Source of the DNA: Gloeocapsopsis crepidinum LEGE 06123
Lineage (GTDB): Bacteria; Cyanobacteriota; Cyanobacteriia; Cyanobacteriales; Chroococcidiopsidaceae
NCBI RefSeq assembly: GCF_015207655.1
Contig: NZ_JADEWN010000013.1
Location: 29,481 to 93,480 of the forward strand
Direction of reading: 5' to 3'
DNA: 64,000 nucleotides
Shown here: positions 7,969 to 17,584 of the stretch, in pieces
Position numbering within the stretch: the stretch's first letter is position 1
Layout of the letters: every line of letters starts with the position of its first letter
Program-made: the position numbers and the translations under genes
Notes under the pieces: generated by a model
Database searches by the model: none
Told to the model about the DNA's origin: nothing
What the model saw: the letters and a program-made list of their open reading frames with translations, nothing else

Positions 7969-10320
7969 ATGCCGCAATATTTTGGACAATTACCGAGCAA
8001 CGAACAGCCTTGGCAAACACTGAGTGCAATACAAGAATCGCAAGAAGGTCATACTGTCCGCTTTGATTCCGGTCAGTCATGTCTAAAGATTAATGTCCTT
8101 GCCCCTAATTTAATTCGCATACGACTAGCACCGACAGGAGAGTTTACACCAAGGCGATCGTGGGCAGTTACCCAAGATGATACTGCATGGCAAGTTCCGT
8201 CGTTTGAGGTGAAAAAGACAGACACTACTGTAGAGATTCAAACTGAACAATTGCGAGTAGTTGTTCAAAAAGAAAACGGGCAAATAGCTTGCTATGATTT
8301 GGCTAATCGTCCTTTTGCAGTTGATGCTGCAGGAATGGGCTGGCGCTTGGGAACAACAGCAGCTTGGAAGCAAATTGCGGCTGATGAGCATTTTTATGGT
8401 TTCGGCGAACGTACGGGCTTGTTAGATAAACGCAGTGAAGTCAAAACGAATTGGACAACGGATGCGTTAGATTACGGTTCGCTGACTGACGAAATGTATC
8501 AAGCAATTCCTTTTTTTATTGCTTTGCGTCCTGAAGTAGGCTATGGCATCTTTTTTAACACTACGTTTTGGAGTCGCTTTGATCTTGGTGTCGCACAGCC
8601 AGGAATTTGGCACATGGAGACACACGCAGGTGAATTAGACTACTACATTATTTATGGTCCAACACCAGCAAAAATTCTTGCTACCTACACTCAGCTAACG
8701 GGACGAATGCCTTTACCGCCCAAATGGGCTTTGGGTTATCATCAATGTCGCTGGAGTTACGAATCGGAAACAGTTGTTCGAGAACTTGCCCAAGAATTTC
8801 GCGATCGCCAAATTCCTTGTGATGTGATTCATCTTGATATCGACTATATGCGGGGATATCGAGTATTCACCTGGAGTCCGCGGCGGTTTCCCCATCCAGA
8901 AAAGTTAATCAAAGAACTTGCAGAAGATGGCTTCAAAACAGTTACAATCATTGATCCTGGTGTGAAGTACGAACCAGAGGCAGATTACCCAGTTTTCGAT
9001 CAAGGAGTAGCACGCGATTATTTTGTTCGCAAAGCCGACGGACAATTATTTCATGGCTATGTATGGCCTGATAAGGCGGTATTTCCCGATTTTATGCGTG
9101 CTGATGTGCGTCAGTGGTGGGGAGAATTACACCAAAGCTTAACAGAAATTGGGATTGCGGGAATTTGGAATGATATGAATGAACCCGCAATCAACGATCG
9201 CCCGTTTGGGGATGAAGGTGAGAAGATTTGGTTTCCATTAGATGCACCACAAGGAGGGGTGAAAGAAACGGATTGTGTGACTCATGCAGAGACGCATAAC
9301 TTGTATGGTTCAATGATGGCTCGCTCTTGTGCTGAAGGATTGGAAAAACTGCGACAGAATGAGCGATCATTTGTGTTGACACGGTCAGGGTACGCAGGAA
9401 TTCAACGTTGGTCGTCGGTGTGGATGGGTGACAACCATTCATTGTGGGATCATCTAGAAATGTCGCTCCCGATGCTTTGCAATATGGGCTTATCAGGGGT
9501 TGCCTTTGTCGGATGCGATATTGGTGGATTTGCAAGTAATGCCACAGCAGAATTATTTGCACGTTGGATGCAAGTTGGAATGCTATATCCTTTGATGCGC
9601 GGTCACTCAGCCCTGACAACCGCACAACACGAACCTTGGACATTTGGCGATCGCACAGAAAAGATTTGCCGCGAGTATATTAATTTACGCTATCGATTAT
9701 TACCATACATTTATACGTTGTTTTGGCAAGCTGCAACCACAGGCGCACCGATTTTACGTCCCTTACTCTACGACTTTCCTAACGACCCGCACACGTATAC
9801 GTTACATGACCAAGTATTACTCGGTTCCTCACTCATGGCTGCACCAATTTATCGCCCTGGAGTTGAGCATCGGGCAGTCTACTTACCAGCAGGAACTTGG
9901 TATGACTGGTGGAGTGGCGATCGCTATACAGGATTAACACATATCCTTGCCCACGCCCCACTAGAAAAAATGCCCCTTTATGTTAAGGCGGGAGCAATTA
10001 TTCCTATGCAGCCTGTGATGCAATACGTTGATGAGCGATCGCTCGATCCATTAACGCTACGTGTTTGGCAAGGTGATGGTGAATTTACCCTCTACGAAGA
10101 TGATGGACACACTTTTGCCTACAAAGATAATGCTTACACAACAACAAAATTCAGTGTAAATACTGAAGAAAATCAAGTGATTTTTGGAATTAATCAACGT
10201 GAAGGAAGTTTGTTTTTACCCTCGCGAGAAGTGATTGTTGAGCTTGTGGGAGTTGGCAAACAGCGATTTAATGATGATGGCACAGCACGGCAGTTGGTTT
10301 TTAATTTAAAACCTCAGTGA
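7969..10320 (+). CDS. GH31 alpha-glucosidase
   Basis: Hydrolyses alpha-linked glucose (or xylose) from oligosaccharides by the retaining mechanism. The 783-residue product has the family architecture: N-terminal beta-sandwich, a barrel with KWALGYHQCRWSYE and DVIHLDIDYM, and C-terminal beta domains. The nucleophile Asp402 lies in the signature GIWNDMNEP and the acid/base Asp488 in WMGDNHSLW. There is no signal peptide, so it is probably cytoplasmic and may act on glycogen-derived or imported sugars. It begins 108 bases after the GHL10-type gene and may be co-transcribed with it. Exact substrate specificity cannot be read from the sequence. Confidence 0.94.
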   Translation: MPQYFGQLPSNEQPWQTLSAIQESQEGHTVRFDSGQSCLKINVLAPNLIRIRLAPTGEFTPRRSWAVTQDDTAWQVPSFEVKKTDTTVEIQTEQLRVVVQKENGQIACYDLANRPFAVDAAGMGWRLGTTAAWKQIAADEHFYGFGERTGLLDKRSEVKTNWTTDALDYGSLTDEMYQAIPFFIALRPEVGYGIFFNTTFWSRFDLGVAQPGIWHMETHAGELDYYIIYGPTPAKILATYTQLTGRMPLPPKWALGYHQCRWSYESETVVRELAQEFRDRQIPCDVIHLDIDYMRGYRVFTWSPRRFPHPEKLIKELAEDGFKTVTIIDPGVKYEPEADYPVFDQGVARDYFVRKADGQLFHGYVWPDKAVFPDFMRADVRQWWGELHQSLTEIGIAGIWNDMNEPAINDRPFGDEGEKIWFPLDAPQGGVKETDCVTHAETHNLYGSMMARSCAEGLEKLRQNERSFVLTRSGYAGIQRWSSVWMGDNHSLWDHLEMSLPMLCNMGLSGVAFVGCDIGGFASNATAELFARWMQVGMLYPLMRGHSALTTAQHEPWTFGDRTEKICREYINLRYRLLPYIYTLFWQAATTGAPILRPLLYDFPNDPHTYTLHDQVLLGSSLMAAPIYRPGVEHRAVYLPAGTWYDWWSGDRYTGLTHILAHAPLEKMPLYVKAGAIIPMQPVMQYVDERSLDPLTLRVWQGDGEFTLYEDDGHTFAYKDNAYTTTKFSVNTEENQVIFGINQREGSLFLPSREVIVELVGVGKQRFNDDGTARQLVFNLKPQ

Positions 10321-10419
10321 ATGTGTGCATGAGTATGAACGACAAAACACTGAGAAGCAGGAATTTTTTATACAAGTGGACAAATTAACTAAAATTAAGC
10401 ATGGCACAACAGGTTGAGA

Positions 10420-12684
10420 ATGCGCACTAGCAAGCAAATTCAGGCAGAAATTGAGGAAAAGTTTGGTTTTTTTCCACCATTCTTTACTCCAGCACTGCAT
10501 AATTCACAGGTGTTGGAAAATTTGTGGCAGCAAACACTCATTGCCTATATTCATAATCCTCTGTCTGCGGTTTTTAAGGAAAAGCTGAGTGCTTACTTAT
10601 CGCGCTTTTGTACTGTTCCTTACTGTATGATTTGTCATAGCTGTACTCTACGTCCTTTAGGAATGAAAGCTGAGGAAGTATTGCAGCTATTGGAGACACC
10701 ACCTCCGAATGTGGAAGAAATTGAATCTCATCTGCAAATCTTAGCTGCATACGCCAAGTTGAATGTTTTACCTCAAGCAAACTCATCATTAGAAGAAAGT
10801 TTACTTGTTTGTGCCATATTTATCTTTTTGGAAGGAGAAGCGGCAGAAACCTACCGCACTCAGCTACGCCAAATCTTGAGAGCAAGTAGTTATCAACACT
10901 TAGTTGCATTTGTTGCCTATGTAAAAACTTGTCATGTATGGGCAGAAGCTAATCCTGAGGTTTCTTATGAAGCCGATAAACGCGTATTAGATAATCTTCG
11001 CTTTTTAGTGACTGAGGAACCAAGATTAATAGAGTTTTTTCGTAACTATGCAGCAAAAGTAAAACAAGAACGGCAAACTCGCGCGGAATATCAAGCAATT
11101 CTGGCAGAACGGCAACGGAATTTAGAAGTACTGCGAGAAAGTGAAGAAAAATACCGTAAATTGGTAGAATTATTGCCAGATACACTTTTTGTGCAATGTG
11201 AGGGTAAGTTCGTATTTGCTAACAGTGCCGGAGTAAAACTACTTGGTGCTGATAGTGTAGAGCAATTAATTGGTCAACCAATTTTAAATTTTATTCACTC
11301 AGAAAGCCAAGAAATTGCTCAAGAACGAATTCAAAAACTCAAAACGGGAAAATCTGCACCGTTTGTTGAAGAAAAATTTGTTCGGTTAGACGGTAGTGTG
11401 GTAGATGTCGAAGTGGCTGCTTTCCCTTTTCTGTATTCTGGAAACCTAGCAGCACAAGTTGTAGCGCGGGATATTAGTCTGCGTAAGCAAGCTGAAAAGG
11501 AACGTGCTGAACTTCTTGCGCGCGAACAAGCTGCACGCGCAGAAGCTGAAAGTGCAAATCGCAGTAAAGATGAATTTTTAGCAATAGTCTCGCATGAGTT
11601 GCGATCGCCGCTGAATGCTATGTTGGGATGGGCTAGATTACTGCGTACTCGTAAGTTTGATGCGGTTACGATGGAGCGAGCTTTGGAAACAATTGAACGT
11701 AACGGTCAAGCACAATTACAATTACTTGAAGATTTACTCGATATTTCACGAATTATTCGCGGCAAAATTTATCTTAATGTTTGTACTGTTGATATTCTAT
11801 CTGTAATTACTGCTGCGATTGAAACTGTACAACTTGCCGCCGATACGAAGTCAATTGAGTTATTGAGTGTAGTCGAAGCATCTTCATCTATTCTTGTTAG
11901 CGGGGATTTTGCGCGGTTGCAACAGGTGATTTGGAATTTACTGTCTAATGCGATTAAATTTACTCCGAATGGTGGGCGGATCGCACTGCGATCGCAACTT
12001 ATTGATTCTATCGTTCGGATTTCTGTTAGCGACACAGGTAAAGGTATTAATGCCGATTTTCTACCATTTGTTTTTGATCGGTTTCGGCAAGCTGATAGCA
12101 TGAGTAGCCGAGGAGAAGGTGGCTTAGGTTTGGGACTTGCGATTGTCCGCCAGTTAGTCGAACTGCATCATGGTACAGTTTATGTTACTAGTACTGGTGA
12201 AGGACAAGGAGCCACTTTCACTGTTGAACTGCCATTGTGTAACCATCAGGTAACAAACCAGCAGGATGTCGTGTCATCATTTACCACTGCCAGAAATTCC
12301 CTGACAGGATTGCGTATCCTTGTCGTTGATGATGAAGCTGATATTCGCGATTATGTGACTACGGTTCTAGAAGAATATGGCGCACAAGTGCAAGAAACTG
12401 CCTCTGTCGATGCGGCACTAATTGCTATTGAAAAATCGCCACCAGATATACTTGTTAGTGATATTGGTATGCCGCAACAAGATGGTTATAGTCTCATTCA
12501 AAAAATTAGAACATTAACACCAGAGCGTGGTAAAAACATACCTGCGATCGCACTCACTGCTTATGCAAGAGATGAGGATCGCCAACGGGCTTTAGCGGCA
12601 GGATTTCAACTTTATGCCACTAAACCTATTGAACCAGTCAAGCTAGTTGTTGCCGTTGCAAAGTTAGTTGGGAGAAGTACCTGA
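10420..12684 (+). CDS. Hybrid histidine kinase with AhpD-like N-terminal domain
   Basis: A 754-residue soluble signalling protein. Residues 1-100 resemble the carboxymuconolactone decarboxylase/AhpD fold (FGFFPPFFTPALHNSQVLENLW) and carry Cys69, Cys72 and Cys75 in CMICHSC, an AhpD-like redox Cys pair plus one. A helical linker, a PAS domain (about 240-360), a coiled segment, a HisKA domain with His392 in VSHELRSPL, an HATPase_c domain (SDTGKGI, GLGLGLAIV) and a C-terminal receiver with Asp681 (VSDIGMPQQDG) follow. An in-frame TTG lies at 10414, but AGG at 10411-10413 is well placed for the ATG at 10420. The 3' end overlaps the opposing lipoprotein gene by 21 bases. Peroxide or redox sensing is inference. 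Confidence 0.9.
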   Translation: MRTSKQIQAEIEEKFGFFPPFFTPALHNSQVLENLWQQTLIAYIHNPLSAVFKEKLSAYLSRFCTVPYCMICHSCTLRPLGMKAEEVLQLLETPPPNVEEIESHLQILAAYAKLNVLPQANSSLEESLLVCAIFIFLEGEAAETYRTQLRQILRASSYQHLVAFVAYVKTCHVWAEANPEVSYEADKRVLDNLRFLVTEEPRLIEFFRNYAAKVKQERQTRAEYQAILAERQRNLEVLRESEEKYRKLVELLPDTLFVQCEGKFVFANSAGVKLLGADSVEQLIGQPILNFIHSESQEIAQERIQKLKTGKSAPFVEEKFVRLDGSVVDVEVAAFPFLYSGNLAAQVVARDISLRKQAEKERAELLAREQAARAEAESANRSKDEFLAIVSHELRSPLNAMLGWARLLRTRKFDAVTMERALETIERNGQAQLQLLEDLLDISRIIRGKIYLNVCTVDILSVITAAIETVQLAADTKSIELLSVVEASSSILVSGDFARLQQVIWNLLSNAIKFTPNGGRIALRSQLIDSIVRISVSDTGKGINADFLPFVFDRFRQADSMSSRGEGGLGLGLAIVRQLVELHHGTVYVTSTGEGQGATFTVELPLCNHQVTNQQDVVSSFTTARNSLTGLRILVVDDEADIRDYVTTVLEEYGAQVQETASVDAALIAIEKSPPDILVSDIGMPQQDGYSLIQKIRTLTPERGKNIPAIALTAYARDEDRQRALAAGFQLYATKPIEPVKLVVAVAKLVGRST

Positions 12685-14256
12685 TGTTAATGGATTAGGT
12701 TGCGTTTGTTTTGCTTGGGGCACAACTGTTAAGTAAGGATTCAGTAAGTTTTCTTCTACCCAGCCAGAGTAGTATTTTAGAGTTGTAGCATTTTCAGAAA
12801 TCTCTATTAGTTCTAGATCGCCACGTACCGCATTAAAATTACTAGGACGATTTGGTTCTACAATCATACTTGTGGTAATTCCACGAGGACCACCACCAAA
12901 TTCATTCTGTGCAACTTCATCCCAACCGCGTACAAAGCGATCGCCTTGCCAATGCCATTCTGAACCAGCCCAATCAATTGCAGGTTTTCCTGGTGGAATT
13001 AACTGGGGAAATTGCTCAGTTCTCACACCTTCATTGAGTGTAACAATGAAACCTGGCTCATAGCGAACTTCATAGCGACTTTGGCGCGTTTCATAATCGA
13101 GAGGATGCGACCACAAAATTTCGATTTCTCCACCTTGGGTATTAGATAGTGTCGCTGCCGGAGTTTTTTCTAGCAATCCGCGATAAATTGGTACTTCTGC
13201 AGGGAGTTTAGCCATTAATGCAAACCGCCAACACAACCAGCGATCGGGATTTTCAGCAGCTTGCCACTGTAGTTGACAAACACCATTTCCTGTCCCTACC
13301 CACAGCGTATCGCCTGCTACTTCAAGTTGTGTAGGAATTGCTCCTACAAGCGGGCTATTATGGACAGTATAAGCATTGAGACTACCCGAATTGGGATTTG
13401 CTAAATCTGGGCGGTAAGCAACTAGCCCATACGCGGGAATATGAGGATTACCCTCTCCGCTAATCTTTGTTCCTAACCATAGTGTAGGAGCATCTGCATC
13501 GCCAGTAACGACTAAGTCTGTAATCTGCTGTGAAGCAATTTCCTGGGGTTGAAATAATGTAAATTGATCTGTTTGTGGTTCGTAGCTGACAATTGTAGTG
13601 ATACCACTGTTACCTTCACCTTGCTCAAATGCAATCGACCACCAAATCCGCTGTCCATTAGTCACCGCAGCCGTTATTTGTGGTATTCCTAATTTGGTGC
13701 CAGTCCCTGAATATCCGTTCCGAATAGCAGATGCTTGCAAATCTTTGAGTGTATATAGTATTTTTTGCTGCGGTTGCTGATCAGAAGTAATTAATTCAAA
13801 TACAACTTTGTCGTCTTCTGGTGATACCTCTGGACGAGATAATAAATCGTCTTCGCTCAGAGTATAATTCGGTTCTAGCAGTACGCGATATTGATATGCT
13901 CGTCCATCAAAATTAACAGATTTAAATAATGGATTAACTATTTCTTTTACTGCTTCCGAGTAGTTTTGCGGTAGTTGTAAATTGCTGGGTAAGGTTCCTG
14001 ATTGAACAGTCCAACTACTGTTAGCCCGACAAAATATAAAGTCATATTTTGCTGTTTGAAAGTTGATTGTATTGGCATCATTAACAACGTTACGAATCTG
14101 ATAATCTGAATAATCAAAGTAACCTGTTTGTGAATTTTGTTTTACTAAAGTTTCTGTAGGTTTTGGACAGGAGTGATTAGCTGAGCCTATGGTTGTGTAA
14201 GCATTACAAGCATTTAATAACCAAATAGTACTCAAAAATGTAATAATCTTCTTCAT
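12664..14256 (-). CDS. Predicted lipoprotein with beta-propeller-like repeats
   Basis: No function recognised. I place the start at the ATG at 14256 because it gives a compact lipoprotein signal (MKKIITFLSTIWLLNACNA) with lipobox Leu-Asn-Ala-Cys17; an in-frame ATG 30 bases upstream would add an unlikely MVGTAYYISS extension. The roughly 530-residue protein contains repeated segments such as TLWLGTKISGEGNPHI and TLWVGTGNGVCQLQW, suggestive of a beta-propeller. It lies 45 bases behind the membrane-anchored protein at 14302-14730, so the two are likely one operon. Its 3' end overlaps the convergent kinase gene. Confidence 0.7.
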   Translation of the reverse strand: MKKIITFLSTIWLLNACNAYTTIGSANHSCPKPTETLVKQNSQTGYFDYSDYQIRNVVNDANTINFQTAKYDFIFCRANSSWTVQSGTLPSNLQLPQNYSEAVKEIVNPLFKSVNFDGRAYQYRVLLEPNYTLSEDDLLSRPEVSPEDDKVVFELITSDQQPQQKILYTLKDLQASAIRNGYSGTGTKLGIPQITAAVTNGQRIWWSIAFEQGEGNSGITTIVSYEPQTDQFTLFQPQEIASQQITDLVVTGDADAPTLWLGTKISGEGNPHIPAYGLVAYRPDLANPNSGSLNAYTVHNSPLVGAIPTQLEVAGDTLWVGTGNGVCQLQWQAAENPDRWLCWRFALMAKLPAEVPIYRGLLEKTPAATLSNTQGGEIEILWSHPLDYETRQSRYEVRYEPGFIVTLNEGVRTEQFPQLIPPGKPAIDWAGSEWHWQGDRFVRGWDEVAQNEFGGGPRGITTSMIVEPNRPSNFNAVRGDLELIEISENATTLKYYSGWVEENLLNPYLTVVPQAKQTQPNPLTSGTSPN

Positions 14257-14301
14257 ACTGGATATATAGTAGGCAGTGCCTACCATACGTTGACAAGTTT
14301 T

Positions 14302-14730
14302 TTATTCTGTTGGTTCCAATTGCAACCGTTGTAATTCCTGTTGTAAAAACTTGCCCCATTCTGCTGCTAGCGGAATTTCTGTAAATGGAACACGGATATG
14401 TGTCGAGGGTAGTAGAAATTCTAAGACAACTTCGCGACCTCTACGGGGTAAGTTATTTACATCGATGGGTTGGCTATCAATTAACAGTTGAATTGATTGA
14501 ACGTCCTTCAAAGAAAAAGTTTGTAATTCAATAAGCCCTTTTTGAGTAGATTTTCCCCACGTTAAATTACTTCCTTTTTGACCTAAAACTGCATAAATAT
14601 CATATTTAGCTCGTTCAAATTGCTCAGCCCAAACTCGATAGTTTTCTACTTTTTGATATTCGTTTTTACCTTGCCAAGCTAACCAAATAAAAACACCTAA
14701 CAGTGCTAGCCACAAAATTCCCCGTTCCAT
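14302..14730 (-). CDS. Hypothetical membrane-anchored protein
   Basis: A 142-residue protein with one N-terminal membrane helix (ILWLALLGVFIWLAWQG) followed by a soluble domain containing YDIYAVLGQKGSNLTWGKSTQKGL and LLIDSQPIDVNNLPRRGREVVLEF. It looks like a conserved cyanobacterial protein, but I recognise no named family. It is the first gene of a probable two-gene unit with the lipoprotein downstream, so a shared envelope role is plausible. Confidence 0.65.
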   Translation of the reverse strand: MERGILWLALLGVFIWLAWQGKNEYQKVENYRVWAEQFERAKYDIYAVLGQKGSNLTWGKSTQKGLIELQTFSLKDVQSIQLLIDSQPIDVNNLPRRGREVVLEFLLPSTHIRVPFTEIPLAAEWGKFLQQELQRLQLEPTE

Positions 14731-14807
14731 AATTCAATCGTTCCGCATTTGTACTCAATGAGCCTTCTAAATAGGTGGGCATAATTGTTTACCACACATT
14801 TTATGCT

Positions 14808-14863
14808 GGTTAATGGTTAATCGTTAATGATTAATTGTTACTCCACTGACCATTGACCGATAA
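14808..14863. repeat. Tandem heptanucleotide repeat, eight units
   Basis: Eight consecutive 7-base units: GGTTAAT, GGTTAAT, CGTTAAT, GATTAAT, TGTTACT, CCACTGA, CCATTGA, CCGATAA. The first units are near identical and then drift to the CACTGA type. Heptanucleotide short tandem repeats (STRR) are known from filamentous cyanobacteria. The array lies in the promoter region of the subtilase gene. Confidence 0.7.
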
Positions 14864-14990
14864 CAGCCCTTAAGCTACGTCGATTTACACCCACTTACTT
14901 AGCTATCACACTGTAACTATCTTGCAACATCAAGGCAATACAGATGGCACATACGTTATGTTGATTAGTAAACTAGTGCCGAAGGATGAT

Positions 14991-16760
14991 ATGAAAAAAC
15001 TTTTATTAGTAGGCTTGGTTTTAATTGGACTATGTTTTGGCTTGTTCAACTTTAAGGGCTTAGCAAGTCAGGGTGAATTTGAGGAGATCGTGCTGGACTT
15101 TCGGGAAGATATTCCAATATCCCAAATTGACAATCAACTTAGTGCGATCGCTCAACAATTTAATCTCGCCCCCCAATTAAATAGTATCTTTTCTTTACCA
15201 GATAATGTATATATTGTCAAGGGAGATCGCGCCACACTCAAAGCACTTCAGAAATCTCCTGTTGCTAAGTCTACCGAATATATTGAACCGAACTACATTT
15301 ATAAAGCTTTAGAAGTTCCTAACGACCCAGAATATAACAAACAGTGGAATTTACGCAGTATTAAAGTTGAGTCAGCGTGGGATGAAACTAAAGGTAGCGG
15401 CGTTACCGTTGCGGTGATTGACACTGGTATTTCTCCGGTTCCTGATTTAAAGCAAACCAAGTTTGTACGGGGCTACGACTTTGTAAACAACCGTGAAACG
15501 GTTACAGATGACAGCGGACATGGAACGCACGTCGCTGGCACAATTGCCCAATCTACGAATAACAATTATGGCGTTGCAGGTATTGCCTATGAAGCGAACG
15601 TGATGCCATTAAAAGTGTTAAGTGCCTTTGGGGGTGGAACAGTTGCCGATATTGCCGAAGCTATTAAATTTGCGGCTGATCATAATGCTGATGTGATTAA
15701 TATGAGTTTAGGTGGTGGCGGTGATAGTCACTTACTTAAAGATGCGATCACCTATGCACATCGTAAAGGTGTCGTCATTATTGCAGCTGCTGGGAACGCC
15801 AGCAAAAATGCAGCTTCGTATCCGGCACGATATCCCCATGTCATTGGCGTTGCCGCCCTCGATCCTGCGGGTGAAAAAGCACCTTATTCTAACTTTGGTG
15901 CAGGTGTTGATATTTCTGCCCCTGGTGGTGTGGGTACGGGTGCAGGCGGAATTTTGCAAGAAACAATTAATTCTGATGGACAAGCAATGTTTGTTTCTTT
16001 TCAAGGAACAAGTATGGCAGCCCCCCACGTTGCAGGTGTTGCAGCGTTAGTGAAAGCCACTGGCATGAAAGAACCCGATCAAGTTCTCAATGTCTTGAAA
16101 AAATCCGCAATGCGCGTTAAAAATGATACTTTAAACCATTATGGTGCAGGACAACTCGATGCGGCAGCTGCAGTTAAACTAGCGGTACGCGGACAAATCA
16201 GTTTTCAAGACTTTTTCCGGTGGTTGCGCGACAATGGCTATCTCAATCCGCGATTTTGGATTGATGGTGGTGCGGTGGCGTTATTCCCCAAACTAGCAAT
16301 GGTTTTGGGTTCTTATCTCCTTGCATGGTTTCTCCGCGTTTACTTCCCGTTTACTTGGAGTTGGTCATTATTGGGTGGGTTAGTTGCAGGTAGTTCAGGG
16401 TTATTCTTTCTGCGCGGATTCTACATCTTTGACTTTCCCCAAGTTCCCTTCCGCGTTATGGGCAGTTCAATTCCGGAAATTGGTAATGCGATCGCGGGTA
16501 ACAGTATTTTAAATCCGCTCTTTGCTAGTGTACTTATTCCCTTTATCCTAGTTGCCTTCCTCTTAAATAAACCTATGTGGAAGTGGTTTGCAATTGGTAC
16601 GGCTTTAGGCGTTGCAGCGTGTTTAGGTGTAAATGCTGTTGTTTCACCTGCGGTTTGGGGATTTGGTAGCGGTGCGATCGCCCGCATATTTCTATTAATC
16701 AATGCTTTAATGTGTTACAGCCTAGCACTGTTAGCCGTCAAAGAGGAGCAACCAAGATGA
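14991..16760 (+). CDS. Subtilisin-like (S8) protease with C-terminal membrane domain
   Basis: A 589-residue exported serine protease. The ATG at 14991 is chosen because AAGGA sits 4 bases upstream and the reading starts directly with a signal/anchor (MKKLLLVGLVLIGLCFGLF). A short inhibitor-I9-like propeptide follows, then the S8 catalytic domain with Asp144 (AVIDTGIS), His177 (DSGHGTHVAGT) and Ser341 (GTSMAAPHVAG). After about residue 400 the protein continues into about five hydrophobic segments (VALFPKLAMVLGSYLLAWFL, SLLGGLVAGSSGLFFL, PLFASVLIPFILVAFLL, IARIFLLINALMCYSLALLA). The polytopic tail is unusual for subtilases. The stop overlaps the next start (ATGA). Confidence 0.92.
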   Translation: MKKLLLVGLVLIGLCFGLFNFKGLASQGEFEEIVLDFREDIPISQIDNQLSAIAQQFNLAPQLNSIFSLPDNVYIVKGDRATLKALQKSPVAKSTEYIEPNYIYKALEVPNDPEYNKQWNLRSIKVESAWDETKGSGVTVAVIDTGISPVPDLKQTKFVRGYDFVNNRETVTDDSGHGTHVAGTIAQSTNNNYGVAGIAYEANVMPLKVLSAFGGGTVADIAEAIKFAADHNADVINMSLGGGGDSHLLKDAITYAHRKGVVIIAAAGNASKNAASYPARYPHVIGVAALDPAGEKAPYSNFGAGVDISAPGGVGTGAGGILQETINSDGQAMFVSFQGTSMAAPHVAGVAALVKATGMKEPDQVLNVLKKSAMRVKNDTLNHYGAGQLDAAAAVKLAVRGQISFQDFFRWLRDNGYLNPRFWIDGGAVALFPKLAMVLGSYLLAWFLRVYFPFTWSWSLLGGLVAGSSGLFFLRGFYIFDFPQVPFRVMGSSIPEIGNAIAGNSILNPLFASVLIPFILVAFLLNKPMWKWFAIGTALGVAACLGVNAVVSPAVWGFGSGAIARIFLLINALMCYSLALLAVKEEQPR

Positions 16761-16984
16761 GTATTACTGTTACAGGTACAATACAACGAAGTGACATGGG
16801 TGCTGGAGCGTGGGCGCTATCAACAGACGACGGTACAACCTATGAAGTTCATAATGCCCCCAAAGACTTACTCCTACCAGGAAAAAAAGTCAAAGTTACA
16901 GGACAGATCCGCGAAGATATCATGACGATTGCCATGATTGGACCTGTCCTAGAAGTGCGATCGTTTGAAACTGTAAGCGAGTAG
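16757..16984 (+). CDS. Small OB-fold-like protein coupled to the subtilase
   Basis: A 75-residue protein starting MSITVTGTIQRSDMGAGAW. Alternating beta-strand pattern (VTVTGTI, ALSTDDGTTYEVH, KKVKVTGQIRED, MTIAMIGPVLEVRSF) suggests a small OB-fold. The start at 16757 is decided by GAGGAG about 8 bases upstream and by the 4-base ATGA overlap with the protease stop, which implies translational coupling. It has no signal peptide, while the protease active site is probably outside the membrane, so a direct inhibitor role is not supported. Function unknown. Confidence 0.8.
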   Translation: MSITVTGTIQRSDMGAGAWALSTDDGTTYEVHNAPKDLLLPGKKVKVTGQIREDIMTIAMIGPVLEVRSFETVSE

Positions 16985-17051
16985 TGATACAGATTTCTCT
17001 AGTTGAATAACCAGACCGTTATTTATTCAGTTGCTAGTGCTACTTATGACT

Positions 17052-17086
17052 CTTCTAGCCACTAGCGACTAGCCACTAATCACTTG
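17052..17086. repeat. Tandem heptad repeat at the 3' end of the thioredoxin-like gene
   Basis: Units CTTCTAG, CCACTAG, CGACTAG, CCACTAA, TCACTTG. The stop codon of the thioredoxin-like gene (17076-17078) lies inside the array. A nearby block reading GTTGAATAACCA at about 17001-17012 recurs in inverted orientation near 42360. Confidence 0.65.
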
Positions 17087-17393
17087 CATCCAACACTGCT
17101 TGCAGTTTATTTCTAAATTCTCCCTTGGGATGACCGCCTTTCACTTCGCCTAAGATCTTGAATTCGCCTTCTGGAGAATCACAGATCAAATAAGTCGGCC
17201 ATCCCATCTCGGACTTGTCAGGATACTGTGTTAGCAGAATTTTACGATACTTACGATAAGTTGCTGTATCTTGCATCTTAACGTCAATAAACTGCAACCC
17301 TAGTTCTTCACTTACCTTTTGGTCATAAAACGACATTTTATGACAAATTCCACAGTCCTCTGATGAAAACTTAATAACAGCTCGCTCCATCAT
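17076..17393 (-). CDS. Thioredoxin-fold protein with CGIC motif
   Basis: A 105-residue cytoplasmic thioredoxin-like protein. The redox motif is Cys-Gly-Ile-Cys in SSEDCGICHKMSFYD, with the cis-proline element later as GWPTYLIC. It is shorter and more diverged than housekeeping thioredoxins (WCGPC), so its partner is not known. AGAGGA five bases upstream of the ATG at 17393 supports the start. It is convergent with the subtilase operon and divergent from the HAD gene. Confidence 0.87.
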   Translation of the reverse strand: MMERAVIKFSSEDCGICHKMSFYDQKVSEELGLQFIDVKMQDTATYRKYRKILLTQYPDKSEMGWPTYLICDSPEGEFKILGEVKGGHPKGEFRNKLQAVLDASD

Positions 17394-17584
17394 TTGTATC
17401 CTCTCTCAGATTTGAAAGTTTTGCTTCAAGACGTAATACAGAATTAATTAAGTTATTTATTGTATACGTCTTAGGTAGCAGATTTAGCACTCCTTAATTC
17501 TGCACATTAGGGTATGTAAATGAGTTTGTGAAATAGCTAATTTGAAGTATAAAAGGTTTACATGGTGCTAACAGGAGATTTTAC

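Noticed and set aside
9191..9643. 150-codon minus-strand frame inside the GH31 gene
   Set aside because: Antisense to the conserved catalytic region, with no protein-like composition.
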